Source: Aplysia californica (Eukaryota; Mollusca; Gastropoda; Aplysiida; Aplysiidae). Taken from it: a stretch of 64,000 nucleotides of DNA. Of the stretch, positions 55,201-64,000 are shown piece by piece (position 1 is the stretch's first letter; every line of letters begins with the position of its first letter). The DNA lies in assembly GCF_000002075.1 (NCBI RefSeq), contig NW_004797457.1:858801-922800 (forward strand), given 5' to 3'. Position numbers and translations under genes: made by a program. The notes under the pieces are model-generated. The model was not told the origin of the DNA, searched no databases, and saw only the letters and a program-made list of their open reading frames with translations.

Positions 55201-58200
55201 TGGACACTAAGAAAAGAAATGAAGAAGAAAGACGATTATCGGCAGAGCTTGAATGAGGTCTACTGAGTTGTATGTGAAAATATAGTGCAAACTCAAAAAA
55301 CAATGGATATTGTTATCAGGGAGTAAAAGGGGCCTATTGTGATAAATATAGAAGAATTTCAGCACTGAATTAGTCATTTGATAGGCCATTTTTTATTTGT
55401 AAGAACACTGGGTTGTAGGGTTGGGAAACCCAGGTTCGTATCAATTTTTCAAATTTGCTTCTCTATAGATGCAGTGGTCTCTCCACACCCCGTGGTTTCA
55501 CCTCACAACAAACACAAATTCCATCTTGGATAGATTCGACTGTACATGTAAAACTTATCAGCAGATGCCCAAGATTCAACTCTGAGTGAAACAAAAGAAA
55601 AAACCCCCCAGTTTTACCTGTTCTTGTAACTCCTGCTCCTCCTTTTGCCTCGCCAGTTCCTCAGCTCTCAGCTTGAGCCTCTCCTCAGCTGCCCTTCTCT
55701 TGTCTTCGGCTGACTGCTTCTTTTTTTCCTCCTCTTCTCTCTTCAAAGCTTCTTCTTTTTCTTTCATCTCCTTCAACTCTGCTGCCTTTCTTGCTTTTTC
55801 TTCCTTCTCTCTAATAACTCTCTCAGACAGCCCTGTGCTTTTCTTCTCCTCCTCTTGTTCCCCTTCGGCCTTGACCTCATCCTCTTTGACCTCTTCAGTC
55901 TTGACCTCTTCCTCAACTTTCTGGGAACGTGGTGACTTAGCCCCGACCTTTCGTTCTGCAACTTTGGCCTCCTGTGATGGCATCTCTTGTACTTTTTCTT
56001 TTCCATCTGTTGTAGGAGCTGGTTTTCTTGGCTCAGGAGAGGTCTCCTTCAGGGATGGCTCGCTTGGTGCTGGTTCCTTCAACAATGGCAGCACCGGGCT
56101 ATCTACAGCTTTCTCACCAACCCTTCCTGAGATACAGAACAGATTTGATCAACAGCTTATAAAGAATCTTACTGCTTATTAAGACTAAAATTAAAACAAG
56201 AATTAAGTTGTTCACCTTATCTAATCTACAGCATATACTTTGTTCAATCATAGGTAAAGACAAGGCATGAAGAACAGAAGGAATGTTTCGCAACATAACC
56301 AAAATGGAACGTCTTTACGAAAGGTGCATTAATGCAAAGAAAAAAACAAAACACAAACAGTGTTTAACAAAAGTGGTAAGTAATTATTATGAAGCTAACT
56401 TAAGCATTACACAAAAAAAATCCTCACAAATACATGGATATTAAATAAAAACAAATGTCCTAATTTGGATCAAAATAAATGGTACTTCTTAAAAATCTCT
56501 CTAGTAGTTAGGCATTACGACTCACAACTCTAAGGTTGTTGGTTTGAATCCTGTCAGAGACCCAATGTTGTGTCTTTGGGAAAGGCACTTCCCACGAATT
56601 TTCCTCACTTCACCAAGGTAGAAATGGGTACCCAGCTATAGATGGTTAAAGATATTGTTAATTTGTTGGTGTGAAACCTGCAGCTTGCACTGTATGCTTC
56701 CAAGGAAGTTGAGAATGTTTCTGAGATGTCTAGGGTCTGCTGGGGGGATAACAGTTGTAAAAGGCAAAGAACAAACTGTAGTGCCTGGATATGCCCAATA
56801 TAAATGCAATTATTATTATTATTTTTATTGTTATTATTATTATTACGAAACTCACCACGAGTTGGCTCTGGTGACATGATCTGGTCCTTATGTAAGGACA
56901 CCAGCGTGTCGGGATCGGGCGCAGGTCGGTCAGCTGACCCAACAGATGCCGACCCGATCCGAGAAGAGACTCGCATCACACCAGAGTCTGGCAGGACTGA
57001 GCTCACCTAACGCAGGAACAAAAGGCAAAAGTGGAACTTGATACAAAATTGAGGTACAGAAAAAGTGGGAAGATATGGAACAATATCAAGAGGTTAGCCC
57101 AGGATAGGGAATGAAGAAATGTGTTTGTTCGTGGCCTATATCCTGATGCAAGTTGAGAGAGGCAGTGATGACGATGAACCTAATACATTATCGACACTTG
57201 TCATATGAATTATTTTCTTAAATAAAGTCATGTTGCTGATGCTTGGATGGCATATAAGGTTCCTGTAGCCAGCACATTTCAGAAAACGTTCTCTTTAGTT
57301 TGTTTTGGACAATCCTGTATTGAAGAAACACTTGGAATTACCATTTTTGTTTCTACCTAAAAAACTTAGATATTTGACATTTCTGCACAAGGCTAGTACA
57401 GTACTATCCACTTATTTTTGTCATCTCCCCCACATGGGAACTGAACTCATGTCATTTTTGTGCAACAGCAAAGCGCCTACCAACTACATTACAGGTGCTA
57501 ATTTACAACAAAATCATTGGAGTAACTTTTTTTTTGCCTCACCAGTGAATAGTCTTGATTCAAACATGTGCCAGATTACACACCAATAAAAAGCCTAAGT
57601 AGATATCTTTAGAGGAGAACTTCACTTAGACTTAACTGAAAAGACAATATAATTAAGTTAAGACCCATCATTAAGCAACAAGAGCTTCGACATACCTCTT
57701 CAATCAGATCCTCTGGATGCCCACTCAGAGCGGCAGGAGTTCCTCCCCTTGACGCAGCCGTTGGTGAAACTGAGCCTGCTCTGAGCAAAGTCTGTGCATC
57801 TAAAAATAGAAAATAGATTTCTCCCTCTCAGAGAAACAATATTTTGAAAGAATACAGTTTTTTCTTTTCTACTGTATGGTTCAGAGACATGGAGGCTCAC
57901 CGCATCAGCAGCAAGGAAACTGCAGAGCTTCGTAAATGGATGCCTACGAAGGATAGTGGGGATCAAGTGGTAAGATCGAGTCACAAATGCTCAACAGTGG
58001 GAGAGAACAAGCCAAAGGCCAGTAAAGGAAGATATTCAGGTGAAGAAATGGAAATGGATTGGACACACCCTGAGGAGACCCCCAACAAGCATCATCAGGC
58101 AGGCCTTAACATGGAACCCACAAGGAAAGCGTAAGAAGGGAAGACCTAAGATGACATGGAGGCGAGCGGTATCAGCGGAAATTGAAAAAGCGGGGACATC

Positions 58201-61200
58201 ATGGAAGCAGATAGAAAAGGATGCTCAGGACAGGCTTAGTTGGAGTAATGTTGTTGATGGCCTGTGCTCCACTGGGAGTTAAAAAGGGCAAGAGAGAGAG
58301 ACAGTTTTTCTAAGATTAACAACAAGTAAAAAAGACTCCCCCCAATATAATAAAAGGTTTTTTTGGTCGTGTAAAGCACAGTAAATAATTGGATTTGTTC
58401 TTTTTTTTGTTTTTGCATCACCTTAAAAAAATTTAATGATAATTGTTAACCATTTTTGGTAACTTGTACAGGAGCAGGTCAGAATGACAATTAATGAAAA
58501 CTTGAGAAAGTTAAAAAAAAAAGCCTGAGGGAGATTATGAGAATTACTAAGAAAGAAAACCGGTTAGTGAAAAAGGCTTGCACGAGAGGTACGATAGTCT
58601 TTTATTTCCACATGACAAAAGTTTGTGTGACTTGACAATAATAAGCCTTAAAATAGCAGCAAGAGTAAACCAGGTTCCCGTAACCTATCTACTGCACATA
58701 CCTGTTGGTGTTGCCACACGCAGGGTACTTGAGGGCTCCACGGACCCAGGACGAGACGCCCCTGCTCTGGACTCTGGCCTTGACCCTGCAAACAATTAAC
58801 ACGACAAAAACACCTGTTATTCTCTTTCTTCTTCTTCTTCTTCTTCTTGTACCCCTGCTAAATCTAAGGGAGTAACTGATTGATCTAAACCCAGTAAACT
58901 GGGCTCAGTCTCTACCTCTACCCCTCAGGGTATCAGAAACACACCCAAGTTTGTGGTGATATTGTAAATCTGACAGTGCAGTTCATTGTACATACATGGT
59001 TGCTTTACTTACGTAGAACATAGAATCATCCCTTGCCTACAGGCAGCCATGTGATGTCCTCAAAAGAACTCTTAATAATTTATACTTACAATGGTGGCTT
59101 CAGTTTTAGGGCAAGAACTGACTTTGAATTTTGTCCAGATTGTGGCCCAAGGGGCCTACTCATTTCAATTTTAAAACCGCCAAGGGTTCTTTAACATACC
59201 AAACTTTTACATGGGATCTCCAAAATCTTTAATTCATACCCAAGAAGACAGGGTGTTCGATCTTACTTACCCTCAGATAAGAGAATGTAGAAAATATGAG
59301 GAAAAAAAATAACACTGATGGAGATTGGACTGTGGACATCCGGGTTGACAGGCAAACAACATACCTGTTGAGCTACTGAGCCCCCTTTTCTTGTCATTAT
59401 CTTTATATTTACAGTGATGAGTATGGAGTCAAAGCGTTTTTCCATATTCTCAAATTTAATGGGGATTCAGTAAGTCTAGGTCCTCCAGCAGGCAGGAAGA
59501 GCACATATCAAGAGACAAAGGCAGCCATCCAAAAAAGATAAAAGAGGTGCCATAGATTGATTGTACACAGTATGTAGAGTGGTTACCTTGAGGTGATATT
59601 CTTGCTAAAAGTTCGTCCTCTTGTCCTTCTCCTGATGGCGTTGTGAGCCCATCTTCACGTCTCATGACACCTGAATAGATAAATAACTATAATTATACTT
59701 TTTAATTTTTCCTGCATTTTTATGCTATATATAGTAAATGACATATGAGAGTTTAACATACAATATGTAATATAAGCCACTTAAGATTTCTTAAATTTGT
59801 TGTATATCAATCAAATCCACGACGAATGTCAGTCTGGTCAAATCCGCGAAATGGAGTTCTTGTCCTTGGGTAGGATAAGAAGCTGTCTGCCAACTAGGTT
59901 CTGTACCATAGTAGACACACTTGAAATTATAAGTTGATGCCTCTGCACTACCTCTGGAGTGTTTATGGGAACATCAAACCCATACCATAACATTACAAAA
60001 GTCAGTATTTAGACATGTCGCTTATTCTGTACCCGACTCCAAAGCATAAACTAGTACTTCACCACAGAACTCGGATTGTCTTCCAGTTTTATATTTTAAA
60101 AAACTGAATGAAGAAGCATATAGAGCAAGCAGCTGATTGGCCCTGTGGACTGACCTAATCCACTATCTACACCTTTAATCTTCTGATAATTGGATACATG
60201 CCTCAGTGTGTGAAAGTGTAAAACTAGACGTTGGCTTAACGGACCTCAGGTCCACGGGTCCTTTAAGGACAAGGGTTAACCCTTTGAATCCTGGGCGTCC
60301 TGGTTCAGGGAGAGAGCACTTCATCAAGAAAAAAACTAAGTAAGTCTGTACAGAATGTGATCAAAACATGTGTAGAAGGGCGCAGAAATAGTATCTCATA
60401 ATAGCATGTGAAAGAAACTAGCGTTCTGATTGATTGAAAATAACTGCCTTTTTCTGCATGACATTTCAGTGCTTTTTCCTAACATCAGTGAACTGATGCT
60501 GCCGATTATTGTTGCTGAAGCCCACCACCAGTGTGCGGTCTTCTAGGCCAAGGGTTACCGTATCTACCTGAGTAAGGTGGCTGTAGAGGCTGTGCTACAG
60601 CATCCTCCATCTCTTCTGTCTGGTTCGCCTCATCCACACGAGGAAGTGGCGTCTTGCTCCTATAAAAGAAGAAAAAAATTGTTTTAATGTTAGTGTTTTA
60701 TGCCTCTATTAACACAAGTTAGATTATTAAGGAGGCAGGCTTCTGACCATGTCTGTCAGAGCCAACCCATGCTGAGAGGGATACAACATCCCATCAGAAT
60801 GACTGAGATTACTATAGAAATTCTCCCCACTTGGGAATCAAACTCGGGTCTCCTGCATGTGACAGCAAAGTGCCTAACTACTACACCACAGATGCCAATC
60901 TTGCATAAGAGAATTGATGTGGATCAAACTAAGCATGATAAAAGGACAAAATAACAGAAAACTATACAATTTGTCGCTCAATCATTCTTTTGTTTTTAAT
61001 CTACTTTATCTCCCATTTTCTCCCACATTCATTTTCAATATGTGATTCACTTATGGGTATTATGGAAGTAATTTCTACTGTGACCCCAGCAAAACCAGCT
61101 AAAAAAGTTGCCAGGCAGATGTTTATATTACTAAAGAGAAAAAAAGGTTTACACAAGTAAAACTTAGGAGTCATTCCACATGCAAATACATTTTAGGAAA

Positions 61201-62717
61201 CATGTAGAAGAAATAATTACAGAAGAACCTGCTCTGATGACCCCCTGTTTAAGAAAATTACCAGTTTCCATTTCCCCCTAGCATTAAAAAAAAAAAAAAA
61301 TAATGACACTGTCCAAGAGGACTACCTGTCTAAGAAAACCCTCAATAATAGGTAGTCATTTTCGATAAGTTCAACTGTTCTTCCATACAACCTGATGTAC
61401 GCTCGTACAGAACCATGACTTAAACTACTGACCTCGACGACATGGATGACATCCTTCCAGTCTGTCCCTGTTCTTTCCCTGGCCACTGAGCCCCGTCCTC
61501 CATAGCCTCTTCCTCGTCAGATAGATTATCTGTCCAAACAATAAATTCAATAGGCTACATAGACTGTTCTGAGGTAAAAATAAGCAGATCGACTGGGATA
61601 GTGTGAGACTGTCATACTTGTATGTCACTTTTCAAAACAGCGTATGTTGGAGTCTTACATTAAGTAGTCAAGATGCTACAATTGGTTACTTAATGCTACT
61701 AAAAAGTAAGGTAGAGAGAGTCTGAGTTTTTAAGGTCCGAAGAGAAACACATTGACAAAATATTGGTCATTATGTGTACAGGAAAAGCAGGACAGACAGA
61801 GACAGCAGAACAAAATTGAAACAGTAGAACCTGTCAGTGGTGATCTCTAACCATCCACAGCTTCGAACCAAAGTTTTCAAGACAAGGGGAAGGAAATCCA
61901 ATCTAAACCCAGGGCAATGGTTGACAAACAAGTCTATGTCATTTTCTCCCCAAATATCTTTTTCCACTAATCTCCTGGATGTTCCCCCCCTTCCACCTTC
62001 TTTGAGACCCGACTCCCTGAACCATACAAGACGTGTGCGCCTGAGTTCCCTTACTTTGACAAAAAGTTTGACACCAATGCAAGCTGAGCCTTGAGTAAAT
62101 AATATCAATAATGATAATAATAATAATGAAGATATGATGATGATGATTCGATGGTAAAGGTCGAACTGAAGCAAATGTAAAAGCAAGAACCGCCAAGGCA
62201 AGGTCAGCATTCAATCAGTTATCAAAAGTCTGGAAAGCAAGCAACATTTCACTGCGCACCAAGATTCGACCCTTTAATTCCAACGTCAAGTCTGTGCTCC
62301 TCTACGGCTATGAAACTTGGAAGACAAAAAAGACATTACTGAATAAAGTCCAGACTTTCATCAACAGATGTATGAGGAGTATCCTAAGAATTAAGTGGCA
62401 GGATAGAATAAGAAATAAAGAGCTGTGGGAAAGGACAGGTCTAAAAGGATATAGAAGTAGAAATAGGACTAAGAAAGTGGCGATGGATGGAACACACCTT
62501 CAGACAGCCCAGCAGAAACATCAAAAGACAGTCGCTGCAGTGGAACCCACAGGGAGCACGAGGCAGGCGTCGGCCACGAGAAACATGGAGGAGATGTGTG
62601 GAAAAGGACATGAGAGAGGTGAAGCTCACTTGGAACGAGCTTGGAAGGATGGCCCAGGACAGAGATAAATTGAAGGAGCTTGTAAGTGGCCTATACCCTG
62701 CCAGGGGTGGAAGGCAT

Positions 62718-62767
<50 letters not shown>

Positions 62768-62792
62768 GTGATGGTGATGGTGATGGTGATGG

Positions 62793-62837
<45 letters not shown>

Positions 62838-63327
62838 GGATGATGATGATGAAGATGATGAATATGATGGACGATGACGACCCCAACGACTACGATGATG
62901 ATGACTATGATGATGATGATGTTTACAATAAAGATCAGAAAGCAGAAGGATGAAGGAAGCGCAAGCCAATGCATGCTCCAGGTTCTGAAGGGCTAAGCCT
63001 CGTTTGAGTGAGCTGCATCCAGACAGACAAAGACCACAAAACGAAACCGTCAAGCAAATAAACACCCACCGAGAAGATGATCCATATCCTCCTCCTCTAC
63101 CAGAGAGGACAACACACTAGCAGCCTCGGCAAGCATGGCGTCCCGCTCTCCACTTCTGTCGCCCCTGGACGGAGTCCGGGACCGTTGTGAGCTGGGCGTG
63201 TGTGCCCTGCCTCGCTCTAGCGTCCGCACGTCCAAGTCGATCCCTGACACTTGCGACTGGATATCGTCGCTGATGAAAGAGGTGTCTCCTTGACCCTCTA
63301 TATCCACCCACATGGGTCTCGCTGAAT
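43265..63327 (-). CDS. Long charged coiled-coil protein, KIAA2012/DUF4670-like (tentative), 5'-partial
   Basis: Exons in transcript order: 63327-63070, 61529-61433, 60659-60568, 59670-59587, 58785-58702, 57799-57696, 57006-56856, 56126-55618, 54878-54696, 53336-53147, 52708-52605, 51546-51334, 50618-50523, 49959-49790, 48914-48764, 47561-47493, 46791-46679, 45770-45668, 44897-44704, 43373-43265 (stop TAG 43267-43265). Total 3074 nt, 1023 residues, all phases consistent; the N-terminus lies beyond the right edge. The first third is disordered and Ser/Thr/Pro-rich. The middle has acidic/lysine blocks (for example VKTEEVKEDEVKAEG). The last half is an almost continuous Glu/Lys/Arg helix (KREEEEKKKQ, MKEEEEAKREEEERL, MLEEEKRLEEERM). 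It ends with a distinct non-helical motif, DPWTFSYFVRWPKE, then a Pro-rich tail. Length and layout suit the uncharacterised vertebrate KIAA2012 group, but any long E/K-rich protein resembles others, so the name is a guess. The gene model is secure from its splice sites; no function is claimed. Confidence 0.8.
44312..44363 (-). mobile_element. SINE family 4 tail, reversed
   Basis: TTTTTTTTAGTAGAGGCG...CAACTGCATAAGGTCATATG is the reverse of the family's conserved end. Intron between the last two exons of the coiled-coil gene. Confidence 0.6.
46330..46507 (+). mobile_element. SINE family 2 copy
   Basis: A tRNA-like head (CTGTGTCTGTGGTAAAATGG...), then GGGGAAGTATTTTTATTGAG and CATCTCCATCTGTCTGATGC and the CCAGGGTTGCCCTGA end. 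It is the opposite strand to most copies here. Confidence 0.7.
47121..47456 (-). mobile_element. SINE family 1, full-length copy
   Basis: Tail ATAATAATATTTAACACACTTG, body with CCCCAGCAGACCATAGAACAC, box B as GGGATTCGAAC, head end TCTAACCACTAAGCCACCAA. It ends about 37 bp from the exon at 47493-47561. Confidence 0.88.
48141..48725. mobile_element. hAT non-autonomous element with intact 8-bp target duplication
   Basis: GTAGATAA occurs exactly at 48133-48140 and 48726-48733. The element starts TAGGAGCGGGC and ends GCCCGTCTCTA, imperfect inverted repeats. It is 585 bp and strongly GC-rich against AT-rich surroundings, with GAGAAG/ACGAG units and near-palindromic ACCGGGACCGGTCCCGG inside. No transposase. 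The second target copy ends 30 bp from the exon 48764-48914, on its donor side. Confidence 0.92.
50866..51035. mobile_element. Short TA-type MITE (ACGGCCACC family), reversed
   Basis: AGCAGTCATCTTAGACAGGTG, GACAGTGTCATAATAAT, GTACAGGTGACTGTCTTAGA and GTTAGAGCAGGTTAGACAG match the family arms. Confidence 0.75.
52072..52117 (+). mobile_element. SINE family 4 tail only
   Basis: TTATATGACCTTATTGTGTTG...CTGTAAAACTCTGACTAAA. Confidence 0.5.
52425..52533. mobile_element. Short TA-type MITE remnant (ACGGCCACC family)
   Basis: GGTTGTCTTAGACAAGTGAAC, AATGTCATAATAAT and ATTAGAGCAGGTTCAACTG, ending at a TA. Confidence 0.75.
53040..53140. repeat. (CA)n-rich microsatellite
   Basis: ACACA and ACATACAC units on the intron side of the donor of exon 53147-53336. 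The donor GT lies immediately beside the repeat end. Confidence 0.9.
53369..53551. mobile_element. Short TA-type MITE (ACGGCCACC family)
   Basis: CAGTGGGACCTGATCTTACAG on the left, CACCTGTCTAAGATGGCCAC and TTTTAGACAATTTTGACAG on the right. It is followed directly by the 23-bp minisatellite. Confidence 0.8.
53564..53724. repeat. 23-bp minisatellite, seven units
   Basis: CGATACATAAAAGTCACGCT(GTT) repeats seven times head to tail without spacers; one unit begins AGATAC. Near identity means very recent expansion. Intronic. Confidence 0.97.
54259..54308. repeat. (GT)n microsatellite
   Basis: GTGTGT run with one TATG interruption, intronic. Confidence 0.9.
54510..54590 (+). mobile_element. SINE family 2, partial
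   Basis: TTGAGCATCTCCATCTGCCTG, GATGCTGTATCC and CAGCCTGGGTAGACCCTG match the 46330-46507 copy. Confidence 0.6.
56502..56846 (+). mobile_element. SINE family 1, full-length copy
   Basis: Head TAGTAGTTAGGCATTACGAC with box B GGTTTGAATCC, body with GGAAAGGCACTTCCCACGAAT and GTCTAGGGTCTGCTGGGG, end CCCAATATAAATGCAATT plus ATT tail. It ends 10 bp from the exon 56856-57006. Confidence 0.9.
57046..57180 (+). mobile_element. LINE C-terminal remnant
   Basis: Frame with WNNIKRLAQDRE, and RGLYPDAS shortly after. The same ending appears at 63850-64000. Confidence 0.6.
57428..57498 (-). mobile_element. SINE family 2 head fragment
   Basis: CCCCACATGGGAACTGAACTC and GCAAAGCGCCTACCAACTAC: reversed box B and box A. 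Confidence 0.5.
57869..58285 (+). mobile_element. LINE ORF2 C-terminal fragment
   Basis: Frames in order: LLYGSETWRLT and CLRRIVGIKW, then WKWIGHTLRRP, ALTWNPQGKRKKGRPK, SWKQIEKDAQDR and VVDGLCS. This is the standard tail of a metazoan non-LTR retrotransposon after the reverse transcriptase. Frame shifts between the blocks show decay. It lies in the intron between exons 58702-58785 and 57696-57799. Confidence 0.85.
59080..59390 (-). mobile_element. SINE family 3 copy
   Basis: Read in reverse: a tRNA-like head CTCAGTAGCTCAACAGGTAT with box-B-like AGTCCAATCC, then ATCCCATGTAAAAGTTTGG and GTTAAAGAACCC, a centre resembling that of SINE family 4. Confidence 0.65.
60276..60559. mobile_element. Possible TTAA-type MITE beside an exon
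   Basis: TTAACCCTTTGAATCC at the left, and CCAAGGGTTA at the right end, which has lost the final A. The inverted match covers only about 9 bases. If real, it ends 7-8 bp from the donor of exon 60568-60659. Confidence 0.35.
60733..60897 (-). mobile_element. SINE family 2, best copy
   Basis: AGCCAACCCATGCTGAGAGG, ACAACATCCCATCAGAATGA, box B as GGGAATCAAACTCGGGTCTC, and head end CTAACTACTACACCACAGAT. A tRNA-derived SINE inserted in reverse. Confidence 0.85.
61222..61378. mobile_element. Short TA-type MITE (ACGGCCACC family)
   Basis: AGAACCTGCTCTGATGACC, AATGACACTGTCCAAGAGG, CTACCTGTCTAAGAAAACC and AAGTTCAACTG. Confidence 0.75.
62151..62716 (+). mobile_element. LINE ORF2 C-terminal fragment ending in a GAT tract
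   Basis: DGKGRTEANVKARTAKARSA, LLYGYETWKTKKTLLNKVQ and MRSILRIKWQDRIRNKELW, then a frame change to LQWNPQGARGRRRPRETWRR and ELVSGLYPARGGRH followed by a stop. The (GAT)n run starts at the stop codon, so it is probably the element's own 3' repeat. Confidence 0.88.
62716..62930. repeat. (GAT)n microsatellite
   Basis: Long GATGAT tract with a GGTGAT core. Poly-Asp, poly-Met and poly-His frames over it are artefacts. Confidence 0.95.
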
Positions 63328-63344
63328 CTGTCAGGTGAACAGAA

Positions 63345-63594
63345 AATAATAACAATAACAACAATAACAATGATGATAATGATAATAATAATTATTATTA
63401 TAATAATAATAAAAATAGTAATGATGACGATGAAGATGATGATAACAGCAACAATAATAATATAATAATAATATAACAATAATAATAATAGTATTAGTAG
63501 TAAAAATAGTAATAATAGTAATAACAGCAACAATAATAGCAACAATAACAATAATATAGTAGTAGTAGTAGCAGCAGCAGCAGCAGCAGTAATA

Positions 63595-63638
<44 letters not shown>

Positions 63639-63725
63639 AACAATAACAACAGCAATAACACTTATAACAATAATAATAACACTATTAATCCTAATAATGA
63701 GAATAACAATAATAATAATAGTTAA
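63345..63725. repeat. ATT/AAC-rich low-complexity block
   Basis: AAT, AAC, GAT and AGT/AGC triplet runs directly on the acceptor side of the first visible exon (63070-63327). Confidence 0.9.
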
Positions 63726-63849
63726 TCTGTCAGTGCCTGACAATGACCAATGCGTCTGCAGAGGATAGTACATGTGTTTCATAAGTAAATTAGAAGAAAT
63801 GAGGGTTAAGATGACTTGTGGTTTCTGCTTTGGCAAATGAAACCAATGA

Positions 63850-64000
63850 AGAGAAAGATTGCAATCCACGGGGAATGAGACCAAGGGGAAGGGCGCGTGG
63901 AACTTGGGGACGAGTCACAGAGAATGATATACAGAAACGTGGGATGACGTGGAATTATATCAAAAGGATAGCCCAAGGATAGGGAAAGGTGGGAAGCGTT
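63850..64000 (+). mobile_element. LINE C-terminal remnant at the window edge
   Basis: Frame with RPRGRARGTWGRV and TWNYIKRIAQG, same family as 57046-57180. It runs off the window. Confidence 0.65.

Noticed and set aside
62441-62974. Poly-His, poly-Ile, poly-Asp and poly-Met frames
   Set aside because: Translation of a GAT microsatellite in six frames.
63117-63884. 255-residue minus-strand frame
   Set aside because: Only its end is real (exon 63327-63070); the rest is triplet-repeat intron.

Overview
This is an animal nuclear contig: AT-rich, with long introns, ordinary GT-AG splice sites, dense short interspersed and terminal-inverted-repeat elements, and long microsatellites. The protein families, the tRNA-headed SINEs and the LINE tails point to a lophotrochozoan, most likely a mollusc and perhaps a gastropod. 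That placement is inference from style and family membership, not from a database match.

Three protein-coding genes can be rebuilt exon by exon, and every exon junction keeps codon phase. (1) 255-9234, + strand: the C-terminal part (about 293 residues) of a beta-1,4-galactosyltransferase-family Golgi enzyme; its membrane anchor lies left of the window. (2) 17359-32996, + strand: a calcyphosin-2 (CAPS2)-like protein of 18 exons and about 706 residues, with a charged N-terminal half, a DM10-like module and C-terminal EF-hand-like repeats. (3) 63327-43265, - strand: at least 20 exons and 1023 residues of a very long Glu/Lys/Arg-rich coiled-coil protein, tentatively KIAA2012/DUF4670-like; its 5' end lies right of the window. 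Genes 1 and 2 are in tandem and genes 2 and 3 converge. There is no operon logic. Genes 2 and 3 may both be ciliary or axonemal by family, but their adjacency is not evidence that they work together.

The rest is mobile-element terrain. It holds several TTAA-flanked piggyBac-like non-autonomous elements, three families of TA-flanked mariner/Tigger-like elements, a hAT element with a perfect 8-bp target duplication 30 bp from a splice donor, a 430-bp MITE family with 25-bp inverted repeats (one copy split by a piggyBac-like element, another sitting inside a LINE 3' end), at least four tRNA-derived SINE families, LINE C-terminal stumps, and one short internally deleted Ty3/gypsy-like LTR fossil with intact 5-bp target duplications. 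Simple repeats include long TG/CA tracts, a 23-bp x 7 minisatellite, a GAT tract and an ATT-rich block.

I found no clearly novel multi-gene system. The most interesting leads are the probable GalNAc-type donor specificity of the galactosyltransferase-family enzyme, its GC-AG intron, the poorly known coiled-coil gene, and the dated layers of nested transposons, some ending within tens of bases of exon borders.
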